Assembly: GCA_002803225.1 (NCBI GenBank)
Contig: NXFV01000221.1
Coordinates: 51,726 to 115,725 of the forward strand
Origin: Gamarada debralockiae
Lineage: Eukaryota; Ascomycota; Leotiomycetes; Helotiales; Hyphodiscaceae
DNA length: 64,000 nt
Direction: 5' to 3'
Shown here one piece after another: positions 51,001-62,676 of this stretch. The notes beneath the pieces were generated by a model, which searched no databases, was not told the origin of the DNA, and worked only from the letters and a program-made list of their open reading frames with translations. A program made the translations under genes and the position numbers. Numbering within the stretch: the first letter of the stretch is position 1; each line of letters opens with the position of its first letter.

Positions 51001-52101
51001 ACGAAAACGAACGCTCGGTGGCTGCTTCAGAGCCAAATTGCACTGTTTAGTCGACTCAGCAGCTTGCGGAGACAGTTATTACTTGGGATGATTTCTTAAA
51101 ATAGAAACTAGAAGAGCGTGGATGATTTCGCATGTCAAGGGTTACTTTTGAGGTTTTGGTCACCCGTTCTGGAAGGGGATGGTTTTGAAGTGGACAAGAG
51201 TTCGGCCTCGAGAAATAAGTTTCAGTCTGCTAGATTCCGAAATGATATTATGATACCCGAGAACTATACCATGCTGTTGAAATTGATAATTTCTCAGTCC
51301 TCTTCTTGGGAGCACTTGACAATCTTGATGGGCCCCTGGTTCAAAGTAAACATCAACCAGCGGCAGGAGCCGCATGACTGGCTTGTGTTCGCAGGCCAAG
51401 TTTGATGTCACAAATCTGCCCGACTGGGAGTTACACGTATCTTTCTTCATGTACCGAAATAGATTGTGGAAAATATTGAAAATCTAGGCGGTCTTGTGTT
51501 CCCCGACAAGAGATAACGGGCCGCCACATCTTCACATCTTGCTTCCTCAATGTATTTTCAGGAGTTGAGAATGGGAAAGTACGCTTTTGCCATTTCAGAT
51601 CCACAACTACATTGTGAGAGAGGGTTGATTTGGAAGTCTCATTTTCATGAATTCGCTGTGACTATTTTACAAAGAGTTGTAGAGGAGCACTCCACACAAC
51701 CTCAAAAGACAATCCCATTCTTTTCCGCCTCTAGAAAATCCAGGCTATGCACCCAACTCCCCTTCCCTCCTATTATATCTTCCTTCTGTGGCAAGATCGC
51801 AACGCAATCCACCAGCCACCAAAAAAACGAACTTTGTACAAAGAAAGGAAAATGACGGCCAGATTGCCATAGAGATACACTGTACAATAATCTTCATTGT
51901 ACAAACAGACCAACACCAAACTGTTTGCCCATGCCTGGCTCTCTGCTATCTCCAGCAAAGGAAATGCAAAGATCCAAAGAAGCGTGAAAAGGCTTGTGGA
52001 AAGTAATGCAAGGATCAACAAATGTTGCATCCGATATTTTACAGGTACAGGGAAAGAAAAACTTTCTGATGACAGATGGAAACCTCATTCTCGAGCTGCA
52101 G
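48061..52101. other. 4-kb gene desert with one decayed frame
   Basis: No intact gene was found between the kinase/phosphatase and the F-box gene, both on the minus strand. From an ATG at 50964 the plus strand reads MAEAVDTSVDLDNENERSVA and ASEPNCTV, then TAG, STQQLAETVITWDDFLK, then TAG, KLEERG, then TGA. This looks like a decayed coding sequence. An overlapping plus-strand frame at 51118-51405 reads MIPENYTMLLKLIISQSSSW but has no ATG or family match. No terminal repeats of a transposon were seen. Confidence 0.4.
50964..51110 (+). pseudogene. Possible decayed open frame with in-frame stops
   Basis: About 49 codons of protein-like sequence in one frame are interrupted by TAG, TAG and TGA. 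Each stop is one C-to-T change from CAG or CGA, the pattern expected from repeat-induced point mutation or simple decay. The frame starts with ATG in a plain context. Downstream the signal fades into random stops. The family is unknown; the case rests on composition only. Confidence 0.25.
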
Positions 52102-55100
52102 CTACTGATACCTGACTTCTCGTTGACGAACCGGAGCCGCTTCGGTGGTGAGTGGTGGGCCTGGATTGCGAGGATCGTACTCTTCGTAGTAAGCTGGATC
52201 TTGACGCGAGACTGTTGCGCGAGTCTCTCGAGTCTCGTAGACTGGTTGGCGAGTGTATCGCTCGTCTTCGTACCTGGCGTATATAGGCTCCGGCTCTCGC
52301 TCTCGGCGCACCGGTCTGCGGATCATGTAGTCGCCGTTAGGATCAGAGACTTTGACGTATTCGAATGCCCCAACGTACTGTGTTGGTCGCGGTCGAGGCT
52401 CATCAGCGTAAACGCGATAGTACTCTTGACGAGGAGGAGCTCGCTCATAGGTGACCTCCTCAGTAGGAGCTTGTGGTGTCCGCGTGCGGTAGATAGGCTC
52501 TTGATGCAAGGGGTGAGCACCTGGACTGCGCTCTCGATATTGAGCAGTTTGTGGGCCCATCTTAACGTATACTGGTGACCTCGAACGCGCGCGATCGTTC
52601 TCGAGTCGGACGCTCTCGTATCGAGCATATCTGCTAGGTGTGCGATGAACGCCATGGCTACTTTGTCTCTCGTCGCGGTAGACAACGTTGTTCAGCTTGT
52701 ATCGTCGATCAACCAATTCGGGTGACCTTTCACGACTTGCTGCGTGCTCTGGGACCGAGCTGACATAACGGTCATCGTATGCGTAGGCACGGCTTTCCCT
52801 GGGCTGTAGGGCTCGTTCATGGACGATATATCCATTCCGGGGAGGATCATCATTGACAGGGTTGACGGGTCTTCCACGGCTGGAAATGATCCTATCCTCT
52901 TCGTCGTAACCCTCACGTAGGCGCCGTTGCGGCTCCGCTGGAAGATCGTATCTGTGTTGAGAATAATCCTCAATCCGCTCATTTCCCCATGAATCCCGAG
53001 GCTGTACGTCTTGGCGACGATCTGAGCTTTCGGTCTTGTTGGCAGCCTCAGAGCTCTCGACAGGTTGGAAACTGTCAAGGAAGCGTTCCGCGGCATTACT
53101 GGCCTCGGTGTATTCTTGGGAGCGACCGTTCTCAGTATTTGGAAGGGGCAGGGCTCGTAATTCTCCATCTTCGGAGCCAACTTCGGCAGATTCCTCTGTG
53201 GCCGGTTGTTTTTCTCGGGCCTGTTGCGCCTGTTGTGAAATCTGTTGAACAACTTCGAAGATGCGGTTTTGCTGAGCTGCAACTTCTTCAGCAGGTAGAT
53301 ATCGACTTTCACTTTGAGGCTCTTCCTGAGCTAGTGGTAGGGGTGATTCATGCCTATTTGACTGGTATGATCGAGTGTTGGCAAGCCTGTAATCTCGGGC
53401 ATCCGGATCATCATAAGCAATTGTGGGTGGGTCGCGGCGTACTCTATATTCAACTTCAGGTTCATCTCGGTATCGAATGGGCCGCTCCAAGTACACCGGT
53501 GCTTCTTCACGGACAATCACACGGCTATATGAATCCGCAGCCCGCACAAGAGTGGGTGGCGACACTGGTCTTTGCTCGTAACGGGGCCGTTCACGTTCCG
53601 CAAATATTGGCTCCTGGTAGTCATCGGTGCGTCGTACGACCCTATATCTAGGTTCAGAATCCTCGTGGATCTCTTGGTCCCGTAGATCTCGCGGGTAACG
53701 AGGATCATATTGGCCGCTATCATAGGTTCCACTGCCTGCTTCAGAGGGTCTACCACTATCCGCGGCTGTGTAATACTTGTCATGATTGTCCAGAGATGGG
53801 GCCAACCCATAGGGATCCTGGTCGGCTGCTTCCACGTATGTGCGACTTGGTCCTGCATGGTCCATGCGGTCACTTTTCGACGGCTGCGCCGAGAAAATCT
53901 CTGGCAATGCTTCAGCAATTAGTTTCAGCTTCTTGTCGTCCATTCCACGCGTGTTAGCTATAGGATTGATTTGGGTAAAGTCGGGAAGCTTGACCATATC
54001 TTTGGTCCAGTCGGGCACGGGGCTAAGATTGTTCTGAGATGATGCTTGCTCATGGTCCTTCAGGAAGTGGTTGGCAAGCTGGGGAAAGGAGTGGTGTCTT
54101 TTTGCTGAAGCTGAACTTGAACCTGGCAAACCCAAGCTGCATGCTCTGCATAGAAGTCCATTGATATTTCGGACTTTCCGCATGTCTTTGTTGTTCGAAA
54201 GTCCATCAACGATCATTGCGAGGGGCGGGTCTTCCTCAAATTTGACTCTGGATCTCTGCAGAATATGGTAGATAATGGTATAAACCTTCACACTACCAGG
54301 AACTTCCTTCAAATTGTTGATAGAATCCCAGACGGCTCGCGCATTTCGCGCAACATCCTGCAGTTGGGACTTGTATGCCTCGGTCTTCTGAGGTACCGGC
54401 GTGAAGTGGCCACTTGGATGAGCAGGCGGCACCACAGGCTGGTTGTAGGAATATCCGTATTGGCCTCCTTGGGGAGCGAAGGTTTGTTGTGGAGCAACTT
54501 CAGGAAGAGTCGCAGGATACAAGGGTCCAGGGTGCGGAGAAGCGTACATTCCTTGGGTTGTTGCTGGATATGATCCACCAAAACCTTGTTGGGAATAGTC
54601 CTGGGGTGGCTCATTGTACCCAGGAACACTACCAACCTGGGGGGGAACAGAGTACTGGACTTGATAGCCTCCGGAGTTGTCTGCATAACCTTGTGGTGGT
54701 GGTGCGTATGGCCCATTTTGGTGTCCTGAATATGGTTCTCCAAATTGAGGGTGCCCATAGTAAGGGCCTGGGCTTTCCTGATAGACATGGGTATTGGGTA
54801 CCTGCATAGGTGCAGAAACAGGGGCTGGCTGATACCCACCATAACCAAAATTTTGTTGTGGTCCAGTGGTAGGATATGGAGCACTGGCACTTGGCGCAGT
54901 GGCATAGTAAGCATTCTTAGCAGAAACATTGGCCGGTTCCGGATCGAATGGAGGATACTCTGGCCATTCCGCTTTCCAATGGACGACAATGCTCCCAACA
55001 CTAAGTGCATTTGTGTGCTTGGCTGCGTAGTGTTGGATAACACCCTCAAATCCGTAATACTTGAAATTATTTTCGCAGTCATTGCAAAGGAAAAGTTCCT

Positions 55101-57339
55101 TACGGTATTGCTCGGTATGAGGCTTGATCTTGGTGTCGAAAACCCACTTCATGTTTTCCAATATGAGCTTCCGGGTGTAAGGACCAAACGGGGGATCCAC
55201 TTCCGGTTCACGACCAGTTGCACGAACAGCTGCTTCGTCTTTCGCCACCTCTGCATAGAATCGTTTCCGAACGTAAATCAAGACCTCTGCTGCAAAGGTC
55301 GGGCAATTGTCCTTGGAAACCTTTTCGCCATCGTTCCAGCCGTCCCGGATGATTTCGTCGGCATACCCACCAAGACGAGCACGCAGCGGAGCTTGAACAT
55401 CGTCCCATTCCCGGTCTAGAATATCCTTGGACTCTGATGGGATGTTTACATTCTGGTAGCGATTCTGCTCATCAAGGTGCTCTTGAACCACTCGGGACTG
55501 AGCAAGTCTATCATTCTCGCGTTGTTCGGCGTCCTGACGTTGTGAAAGCAGTCGTGGCTTCAGTACTTCCCAGGCGCCATCATCAAGGGGTTGAATTATT
55601 TGGATGGCCGCCTGGAACGAGCCCATGTGTGCTAGAACACCAGCTGTTAGCGGTGGGTCGAGTTCCATGCAACGTCTCTCAATCTCCGCTCTCCGAGCTG
55701 CTTTCAACTCAGCAACCTCCTCCTTTGTTCTCTCATGACGGGATGGGGGATATGGACGAGGGTATGCTCCGAGCCCATTCTGTGCCGGCGAATCGAATCG
55801 AGCCGGGGGTTTCGTTGCTATAAAGTGGAAACATTAGCATCGTGTTACAATAAAATCTCCAACCTTGAATATCACAAACATAATGTCACTTACGAAAGGA
55901 AGTCTGAATTGGTTGATGAAGTTGTTGGACTTGGCTTGGAGCCTGTCCGGGTAGTTGCATGAAATTATGGGATAGAAAGGCCTGATTGTGACCGTTTGTT
56001 TGGTGGGGAATATGTGCGAACGTCGTGCTACCCGTAGATGGTGTGACTGTCCTAGTTGGCGCTGCACTTTTCGCGCCCTCATGAGGCTCTAGACCTCGCA
56101 TGCGTGTGACACCACCACTAACTTCCCATTTTTCCCAGCGTCCAGCATCATTCCTCCGCTCTTTGCCACGCTCATCTAGGCCCTTTATCCATTCCTCGGC
56201 GGTTGCAGGACCCATGGATTGGACTTCGGAGAATTCACCCTTGAGTTCCTCGATTTGGCGCTGGAAGAAGAGCTTGGTAATCGGGATCGTAGGTGGTGCT
56301 TGACCATTCTGCAAGGTGGAAGGAGGCAAAACGTGGAGCTCGTTGGTAAAGAAGACAAATGGCAGTGCAGGCATAAGTACGGAAGGAACAGATGACGACA
56401 AGAGCAAGTCGATTTCCTAATATATTAAATCAGTCAGTAGGAAAACCCCAGGATGCAATCGTGACCTACCTTCGATGATCGTTGTTGAAGGCAAGGACCA
56501 CATGTCCGGACACCAAAGGACCAAATTGGAACATTGCCATTCTCACCTGGGCCAGGATGCCACTGATCTATCGGAGGTGGGGGATTTGGTTGTTGCTTCT
56601 TGCCGCAGAATTGGCACGAGAAGGAACACGCCAATTTCCACATGTCTAGCTCCGACTTCCCTATGAGAGGCGCTGGCATACCAGGCCGAAAGAGCACTCG
56701 GGAGGCTCTCCAAATAGCATCCGCTTTCAAGAGCTTGGTAGCGGATCTTAAAAGGGGAGCAGGGGAAGATGTGGATGAAGAAGGATCAAGATACGCATTG
56801 AAAGATTTGTTGACTCGCAATAAGAGACCCAAGTTTCTTGGAGGTATAAAAGTAAAGATATTGTGCCAAATCTCAGCTGGGAGAAGAGACTTGTCTTGGG
56901 GCAAATGGCCTTCAGGGGTCCTAAGGCTTTGGACCTCATCATCGGGCTTCAGGCGTTTCCGAACCTCCTCAGAAGCTCCATTAGTAGTATGACCATTCAT
57001 GGTATCTTCTGTAGCATCTTGGAATTTCCGCTTATTTGACGTCTCTGCGGGTGCAGCTGTGGCAGCTACAGGATCTCGCTGCTCCGAAGTCGGTCCGACG
57101 GGGTTCACCTGTATTGTAGATGTTCTGGGAGCCTCGTCGTCTTCGTCATCCGTTTCGGCAGACATGGAAACATCTGAATCGGAGTCGTCCTGGTCGACTA
57201 GCGTGTCATTCGCGAGTGCGGAGTTTTGGTTTTCGGTAGCTGGGACGGACTGAACAAGTTGCGCTGGAGTCGATTCCGCAGACGAAGAATCTGCCGAGTC
57301 GGAGCTGTCCGAGGATATTTCGCTACCTGGCGTATCCAT
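52102..57339 (-). CDS. 1702-residue F-box and zinc-finger protein
   Basis: Three exons: 56470-57339, 55894-56416 and 52102-55817. The start is the ATG at 57337-57339; the frame is open further upstream but without an ATG. After an acidic Ser-rich N-terminus and a basic NKRKFQD patch comes an F-box-like segment, LLPAEIWHNIFTFIPPRNLG with LLLRVNKSFNAYL. A CxxC module (SFSCQFCGKKQ) and CGPCLQQR follow. The middle has ATAEEWIKGLDERGKERRND and a long helical region, then two C2H2-like motifs: LFLCNDCENNFKYYGFEGVI with QHYAAKH, and LLCRACSLGLPG with LANHFLKDH. The last 700 residues are Tyr/Arg/Glu-rich and repetitive (many RYE, YR and RDE words). It could be an SCF adaptor or a nucleic-acid-binding protein. 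I know it only as an uncharacterised conserved fungal family. Confidence 0.85.
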
Positions 57340-58024
57340 TGTGGGATTCAAACGTTCAAACAGGGTTTGAACGCGGAAGGACACTGCAGGTTAAACTCCT
57401 GAAACCAAGTAGAAAAGAAGACAACAGGAAAATTGCTAGCTGTATAATGATCTGCGATCAAGATACAGTCAACAAGGAGATTGTTTAAGGTTTGTCAGAT
57501 TGGCAGAATTGCCTCGGAATCTGATCTGGAAAAAAACAGAGCGTCATTCATGGGCGCAAAACACAGCGATTGTGCTTAGCGACAGAAAGGTGCTCGATCG
57601 CAACGAAAATGAAGCTGTTACAGCGACAGGAGTCACTGCAAGAGCGCGAGAGGGCGTGAGATTGGGGGGTAGAGAGAAATGCGAGTGAGTGAGTGACTGA
57701 GTGGGTGGGTGGGTGGTGGTCGAGATTTATGTACTTCTCGTCGATGGATATGGGCGAGAAATATGCTGTTTGAGAGGGAGGGTTTCGTCGGCCGCTCGCC
57801 TCACAATTGATTCGACGGGAGCGAAAATTGGGTGGAAGCCTCAAATTCTGTGAGCTATCCTATTTATAGTCTAGCCTAGTCGGGCGTAGCTGATTTGCGT
57901 CAAACAGCAATGACGCTGCCCGAACAGCTCAGTTACACGGGAGCATCGAACAAGGCAACACGCATCTTACACAAACACCGCCAGACATTGCATTTCAATC
58001 GTTCGTCCCAACTTCTGATTTACA
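57340..58024. promoter_or_regulatory. Divergent promoter region between the F-box gene and ABP1
   Basis: 685 bp separate two outward-facing start codons. It contains a GAGT/GGGT simple repeat at about 57683-57721 and G-rich runs. No separate coding gene was seen. Confidence 0.6.
57683..57721 (+). repeat. GAGT/GGGT simple tandem repeat
   Basis: A run of GAGTGAGTGAGTGACTGAGT followed by GGGTGGGTGGGTGGTGGT. It is a tetranucleotide microsatellite in the shared promoter region. The GGGT part has four G-runs and could form a quadruplex on the plus strand. Confidence 0.75.
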
Positions 58025-60715
58025 ATGGCCTCCTTAAATACTTCTACCAATGGCCCTTCCATAAAGTCTTCTTACACAGGCGTTGTCAACTCCCCAGCAC
58101 CCTCCGGAGCTGCGGCAAACTCTCCAACTTATGGACAATGGGCCCTCTTCTCAGTCTCTGCCCCTCTGGTGAACGCCTTCCAGCAAGATAGTGGTGGGAA
58201 GGAGAGTGTATTGAAAGTCCAAAGCACTGGAGGTATACGGATCCCTTGGAACAAATGCCCAATTAGTAACCCTTGCTGACTGTTCGACCTCAATTAGAGG
58301 GGGAGCTCATTGATTTGATCGAGGACTTCTCAGAAGGGCGTGTTCAATTTGCGTTTGTCAAAGTCAAGGATCCAAATACAACTCTGCCAAAATATGTGTT
58401 GATTGGATGGGTATGTCACGGAGACTGGAATGGAAGGTGGGGATTGATCTGACACAAATCATAGTGTGGAGAAGGTGTGCCTGAGAGAACGAAGGGATAT
58501 TTCACAAGTCACCTGGCAGCAGTATCTAAGATCCTCCATGTAAGAATCATCTCCTATCTATGTTTGAACTTGAATACCTAACGTCTGCTCTAGGGATACC
58601 ACGTCCAAATCACAGCACGATCTGACCGTGATCTCACTCCGGAAAGTATAGTACAAAAGGTCGCCGATGCTTCTGGCGCAAAATACTCCGCCGGTTCTTC
58701 TGCGCCTGTAACATCCTCTGGTCCACCCCCTCCGGTAGCTTCGAAGCCAGCTTTCAATCCTACACGATCGAGCGGAGCCAGCGGCTTTAACCCCTTAGCG
58801 AGCTCGAGATCAAGACCTGGCCACAACGATAGCAATGTGGACGAAGACGGATGGGGTGCAGATGCGCCACAGATTACTAGATCACAGCTTGAGAAGGTCG
58901 CACCTGCGTACCAACCAACAAAAGTTAACATGGCGGAATTGACGAAGCAAAAAGCGGAGCCTTCAAGATTTAATGGAGGCAGCCGATCTGAGGATAACAC
59001 TGGGGCGGATGTCGTGAAGGGCGGTTATCAACCAGTTGGGAAGGTTGATATTGCAGCTATACGTGCCCAAGCCCAAAAGACTGGCGACGATCGGCCTACA
59101 ATTGTAAAGGGTGCATATGAGCCAGTTGGAAAGGTCGACATTGCTGCCATCAGAGCAAGAGCCCAGAAGCCATCCGATGATGGTGCTCGACAACTTTCTC
59201 CAGCCGCGACAGGCGTTTCAGTTACGAGTAATACGAGTGACGAGCCCAAATCTCTTGCAGACCGATCATCTGCTTTCACTCAATCAGAACGCCTTACCTC
59301 CTTACCAAAACCTAAGGTTGCCAACAGATTCGGATCCAGTGCGTCAAACTTCACAGGAACCAAGGCCCCTACACCAGGTGTATTCGGATTACAATCGGCA
59401 CCTGCCACGGCAGCCCCAGCTCCAGTTGGTGCAGCAAGCCGAACTTTCGCAGACGAAGGTGGAAAGACACCGGCTCAGATCTGGGCAGAGAAGAAGGCAC
59501 GACAGAGAGGACTCAGTGGAGCTGGAGAGGTGCCGAGCGTCACCTCACCGATTGCAAGCCAGACGAGTGGGGGCGGGGAATGGAAAAGCGGATACACTGG
59601 AAAGACATGGGCCCCTGTCGCTACTACAACTACTGGTAGATCTGGAACTGGTAGCATTGGCCAACAACGAACGGGCGAGGACGAGCGTGAGGAAGAGGCC
59701 CCTTCATCACCAGCTGGTGGAATTGGCGCGTTGAGGGATCGCTTCAAGGGCGGAGCTCCAATGGGCGCCCCCAGCATGGGAAGAAACACAACTGGGGACC
59801 AATCACCTCCCCCTCCTCCGATCAACTCTTCCACCAGACCAACCGGTGGCGTCCCAATGCCTGGTCTTCCAACGCGGCCACGTCCAGATGAGGAAGAAGA
59901 GCAAGTCGGCCCCAACATCCCACCTCCTCCCCGTGTTCAGCGAAGTCCAACACCACCTACCCCAGAGGAGCGCGACACATCCCCCGTCCGAATTGCAATG
60001 CCAGTTGCACGAAGCAAAGAGCCTGAAATCGAAGCTCCCGAAGAACGCAACGATCCACCTGCTCTCCCTACACACATGGGTCGCAACATACCGGACGAGG
60101 AAGAACTCACCGAAGAGCCAGCCGGTCACGACCCCGCTCGCGGTGCAGGCGCAGCAATGGCCGAGGCCTCTTTTGGTGCAAACGCTGGTACTGCACATCA
60201 AGGATCAGGTGCAAGTGGCAAGCGTGCAATCATTCAATATGACTACGAGAAAGCAGAGGATAACGAGTTGGAGCTCGTTGAGGGCGAGTACGTTACGAAC
60301 ATCGAGATGGTAGACGATGATTGGTGGATGGGCACGAACCAGAAGGGCGAGAGCGGATTATTTCCCAGCAACTATGTTGAGCTTGTGGAAGGAGAAGAGG
60401 AAGAAGCTCCTGCGCCAGTCACCTATGCACCAGAGCCTGTGGCGCCACCTCAAGCTCCCAGACCCGCTGCTGCGCCGGCTGCTCCTGCTGGACCTACTGC
60501 CAAGGCACTTTATGATTATGAGGCTGCGGAGGATAACGAATTGAGTTTTCCTGAGGAGGCTACTATTACTGGACTGGTCAGTTCCCCATTCTCTCATATC
60601 CTGAAATGAATGTGCTAATGCAAAGCAGGAATTCCCTGATGAGGACTGGTGGTTTGGTCACTATGGCGGAAAATCCGGTCTTTTCCCAGCCAATTATGTG
60701 CAACTTGATGAATGA
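58025..60715 (+). CDS. ABP1: Actin-binding protein Abp1 (drebrin-like), two SH3 domains
   Basis: Five exons: 58025-58232, 58298-58410, 58465-58539, 58594-60576 and 60629-60715, totalling 821 residues. Abp1 links cortical actin patches to endocytosis and can activate Arp2/3. An N-terminal ADF-homology domain (about 40-165) includes EGELIDLIEDFSEGRVQFAF, KYVLIGWCGEGVPERTKGYF and HGYHVQITARSDRDL. Three related segments follow (AYQPTKVNMAEL, GGYQPVGKVDIAAIRAQAQK, GAYEPVGKVDIAAIRARAQK). A Pro-rich acidic middle with PPPPPINSS and NIPPPPRVQ comes next. Two SH3 domains close the protein: IIQYDYEKAEDNELELVEGE with GLFPSNYVEL, and ALYDYEAAEDNELSFPEE with WWFGHYGGKSGLFPANYVQL. The second SH3 is split by the last intron. 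Yeast Abp1 has one SH3; two is common in filamentous ascomycetes. Confidence 0.96.
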
Positions 60716-61505
60716 GATGTCATCGATCAGTAGACTTTGTATGTAGTTTTGACTGATGGTCAATAAAAGCAAAATATCCAATAGTATCACATGTTACAAG
60801 GCATGGATTTTAGCGAGCCAATGAGAATTCCGGGAGATTTTTGACCGCGACCTTCGTATTTTTGATGCTTCCTCTCATTTAATGAAGTAGATAAAGGTAT
60901 TCTTAACCGCAAAGGCCAAACAGGATGTATGGTTTTATTATTGAGCTATGCTATACTTAGTCTCAGAGGCTGCGCTGCTTTACTGCTACATCACATCATG
61001 ACTGGTTACATAATATGTCAAAGAATGGAAATTTTGTAGGTGGAGCCATCGCGAAAGGGGACGCGAGCCAATAACAAAGAGAATTTTGGCGGGTATTTGT
61101 ATTCGAGAGAATGAGCGATGCTATTAGGATCTAAATCTATATCTTCCTCACTTTATGTTCAATTGGCTTTACGTGACTCCCTTCCACTTTGATTGAACTA
61201 TCATTTTCATATGTGTTGGGTACACACATCAGAATCCTGCGTCACGTGTCGTTATGCGATACGACCCTGCCAGAAAATCAAGTATTCTGCGTGAGAAAAT
61301 GAGGCACATGTGTCAATTGGGTAATAATAAAGGTAAAAAAATTAGAGAGCCCCCAAAAAAATGAAGCTTTGGCATCCCACCAGTCTCACACAAACTCCCC
61401 TGTTTCCATCCTCCAGTTTCCTCATTTTGTAACCACAAATAGTCAGGTCCTTACAACTAGATCCTTATCCCTTAACCTACCTTGTGGCATCCAGTATCGA
61501 ACGCC
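60716..61505. other. Convergent 3' spacer
   Basis: 790 bp between ABP1 (plus) and the C2H2 gene (minus). It holds both 3' UTRs. It is AT-rich with runs of A near 61330-61360. A plus-strand frame at 61484-61714 overlaps the zinc-finger exon and is a shadow. Confidence 0.5.
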
Positions 61506-62403
61506 CTAATGACCCTTATGACGACGATGTTCCATCAGCTTATCCGACCTCAAGAATCCCCTGTTACCAATGCGGTCGCAGCCAAAAAATGGGCAAGGAT
61601 ATCGGCGCGCATTGGGATTGTGTATTAGCTGATGACGAGCAAGATCACCAGGACGACTATAGGATTTGGTGCAGTTGGCACAGTGATAGCGACGATGAGC
61701 CGGGGGGGCAGTAGGTGGGATAGGTAGAGCAGGAACGGGAACAGGGGGAAGTGCGATATTAGGGAGGTTCGCCGGGAGATTCCCATCAGCGGAGACTGCA
61801 TGCCCGGAAGCTGAACCGTCCTGTCCAGTGGCATTAGTGTCACCGACAAAGTCTTGTGAGAAGGGGGCGGCGTCGAAGTCGAAGTTGAAGTCGAAGTCCA
61901 AGCCGGAGCCCAAGCTTAAGTCGGAGCCGAAGGGATCTTGGGAGACGTCGCAAGGATGGAGTATTTCTGTGTTTAGGATGACATGGTGTTCAACCGCAGA
62001 AACTTGAGGTTCGCGAGTGCTGGCGTCATACGAGCGAGCAGCATCCACGTCCGGGTCTCCCGCCCAGAAGTGAATTTGGGGGTCTGCAGTGTTCTGTCGG
62101 GCGACCAATAAGGAGGCAAGTCGTGTTTCGTCGGGCTGGGTGAGGTCTCCCAGCTGGGCATCTGTGCAGATGTGACTGGGGAATATCGTCAGCTGACTAA
62201 AAAAAAAATACTCACAACCCAAGGTCAGTATCAGTGTCGTGATTGCTATCGGTGGAATCAAGAAATTGGCTCTTTGCAATTTCAAGATTGCACATTGTGA
62301 CTGAGGGATTCTGATATTTTGGGATGCTGGCTTCAGTGCCAGATTCGTGATTGTTCTCGGTGGAACTAAGAAAGTAGTCGTTTGCAGTTTCGCGATCGCT
62401 CAT
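61506..62403 (-). CDS. Small C2H2 zinc-finger protein
   Basis: Two exons, 62216-62403 and 61506-62175, totalling 285 residues. The 40-nt intron has GTGAGT and CCCCAG ends. The N-terminus is acidic. A Phe/Asp repeat (SGLDFDFNFDFDAAPF) looks like an activation segment. A Pro-rich linker (PPVPVPALPIPPTAPPAHRR) follows. The C-terminus has one classical finger, YHCANCTKSYSRPGDLARHQ with LIH, then a finger-like CPFFGCDRIGNRGFLRSDKL with EHRRHKGH. This paired C-terminal layout is common in Helotiales and Sordariomycete C2H2 families of unknown function. It is probably a nuclear transcription factor. It is divergent from the next C2H2 gene. Confidence 0.75.
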
Positions 62404-62676
62404 GGTGTTTGACGGATTCTGATTTTGGATGTTGTCTTTGTGTCGTTTTGAACTTGATCTGAAATCGTCTGAGAAGAGTCGAGGAGGATGTGAGGAAATA
62501 AAGTCGTAGAAATTTTTCTGCTGGGATAATCGCCCTTCGCCCCTCGCCCTTATTGGTCCTCGCTTATGCCGTCATATTCCTATATTAGTCTATAGACTAC
62601 TGTAATATAATGAAGGCAATCTCTCCATCTCTTTATTTACTATATACTACGGCTGTTAATCCGCAATCTGCATGCA
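62404..62676. promoter_or_regulatory. Shared promoter of two divergent C2H2 genes
   Basis: 273 bp separate the two start codons, which face away from each other. The part near 62575-62650 is AT-rich (TATATTAG, ATATACTAC). No operator was identified. The close spacing makes shared control likely. Confidence 0.55.

Noticed and set aside
51118..51405. 95-codon plus-strand frame
   Set aside because: It opens with GTG, has no ATG start or splice support and lies within a decayed region; kept only as a note on the spacer.
51994..52578. 194-codon plus-strand frame over the F-box gene 3' end
   Set aside because: Antisense of the Arg/Tyr/Glu-rich tail.
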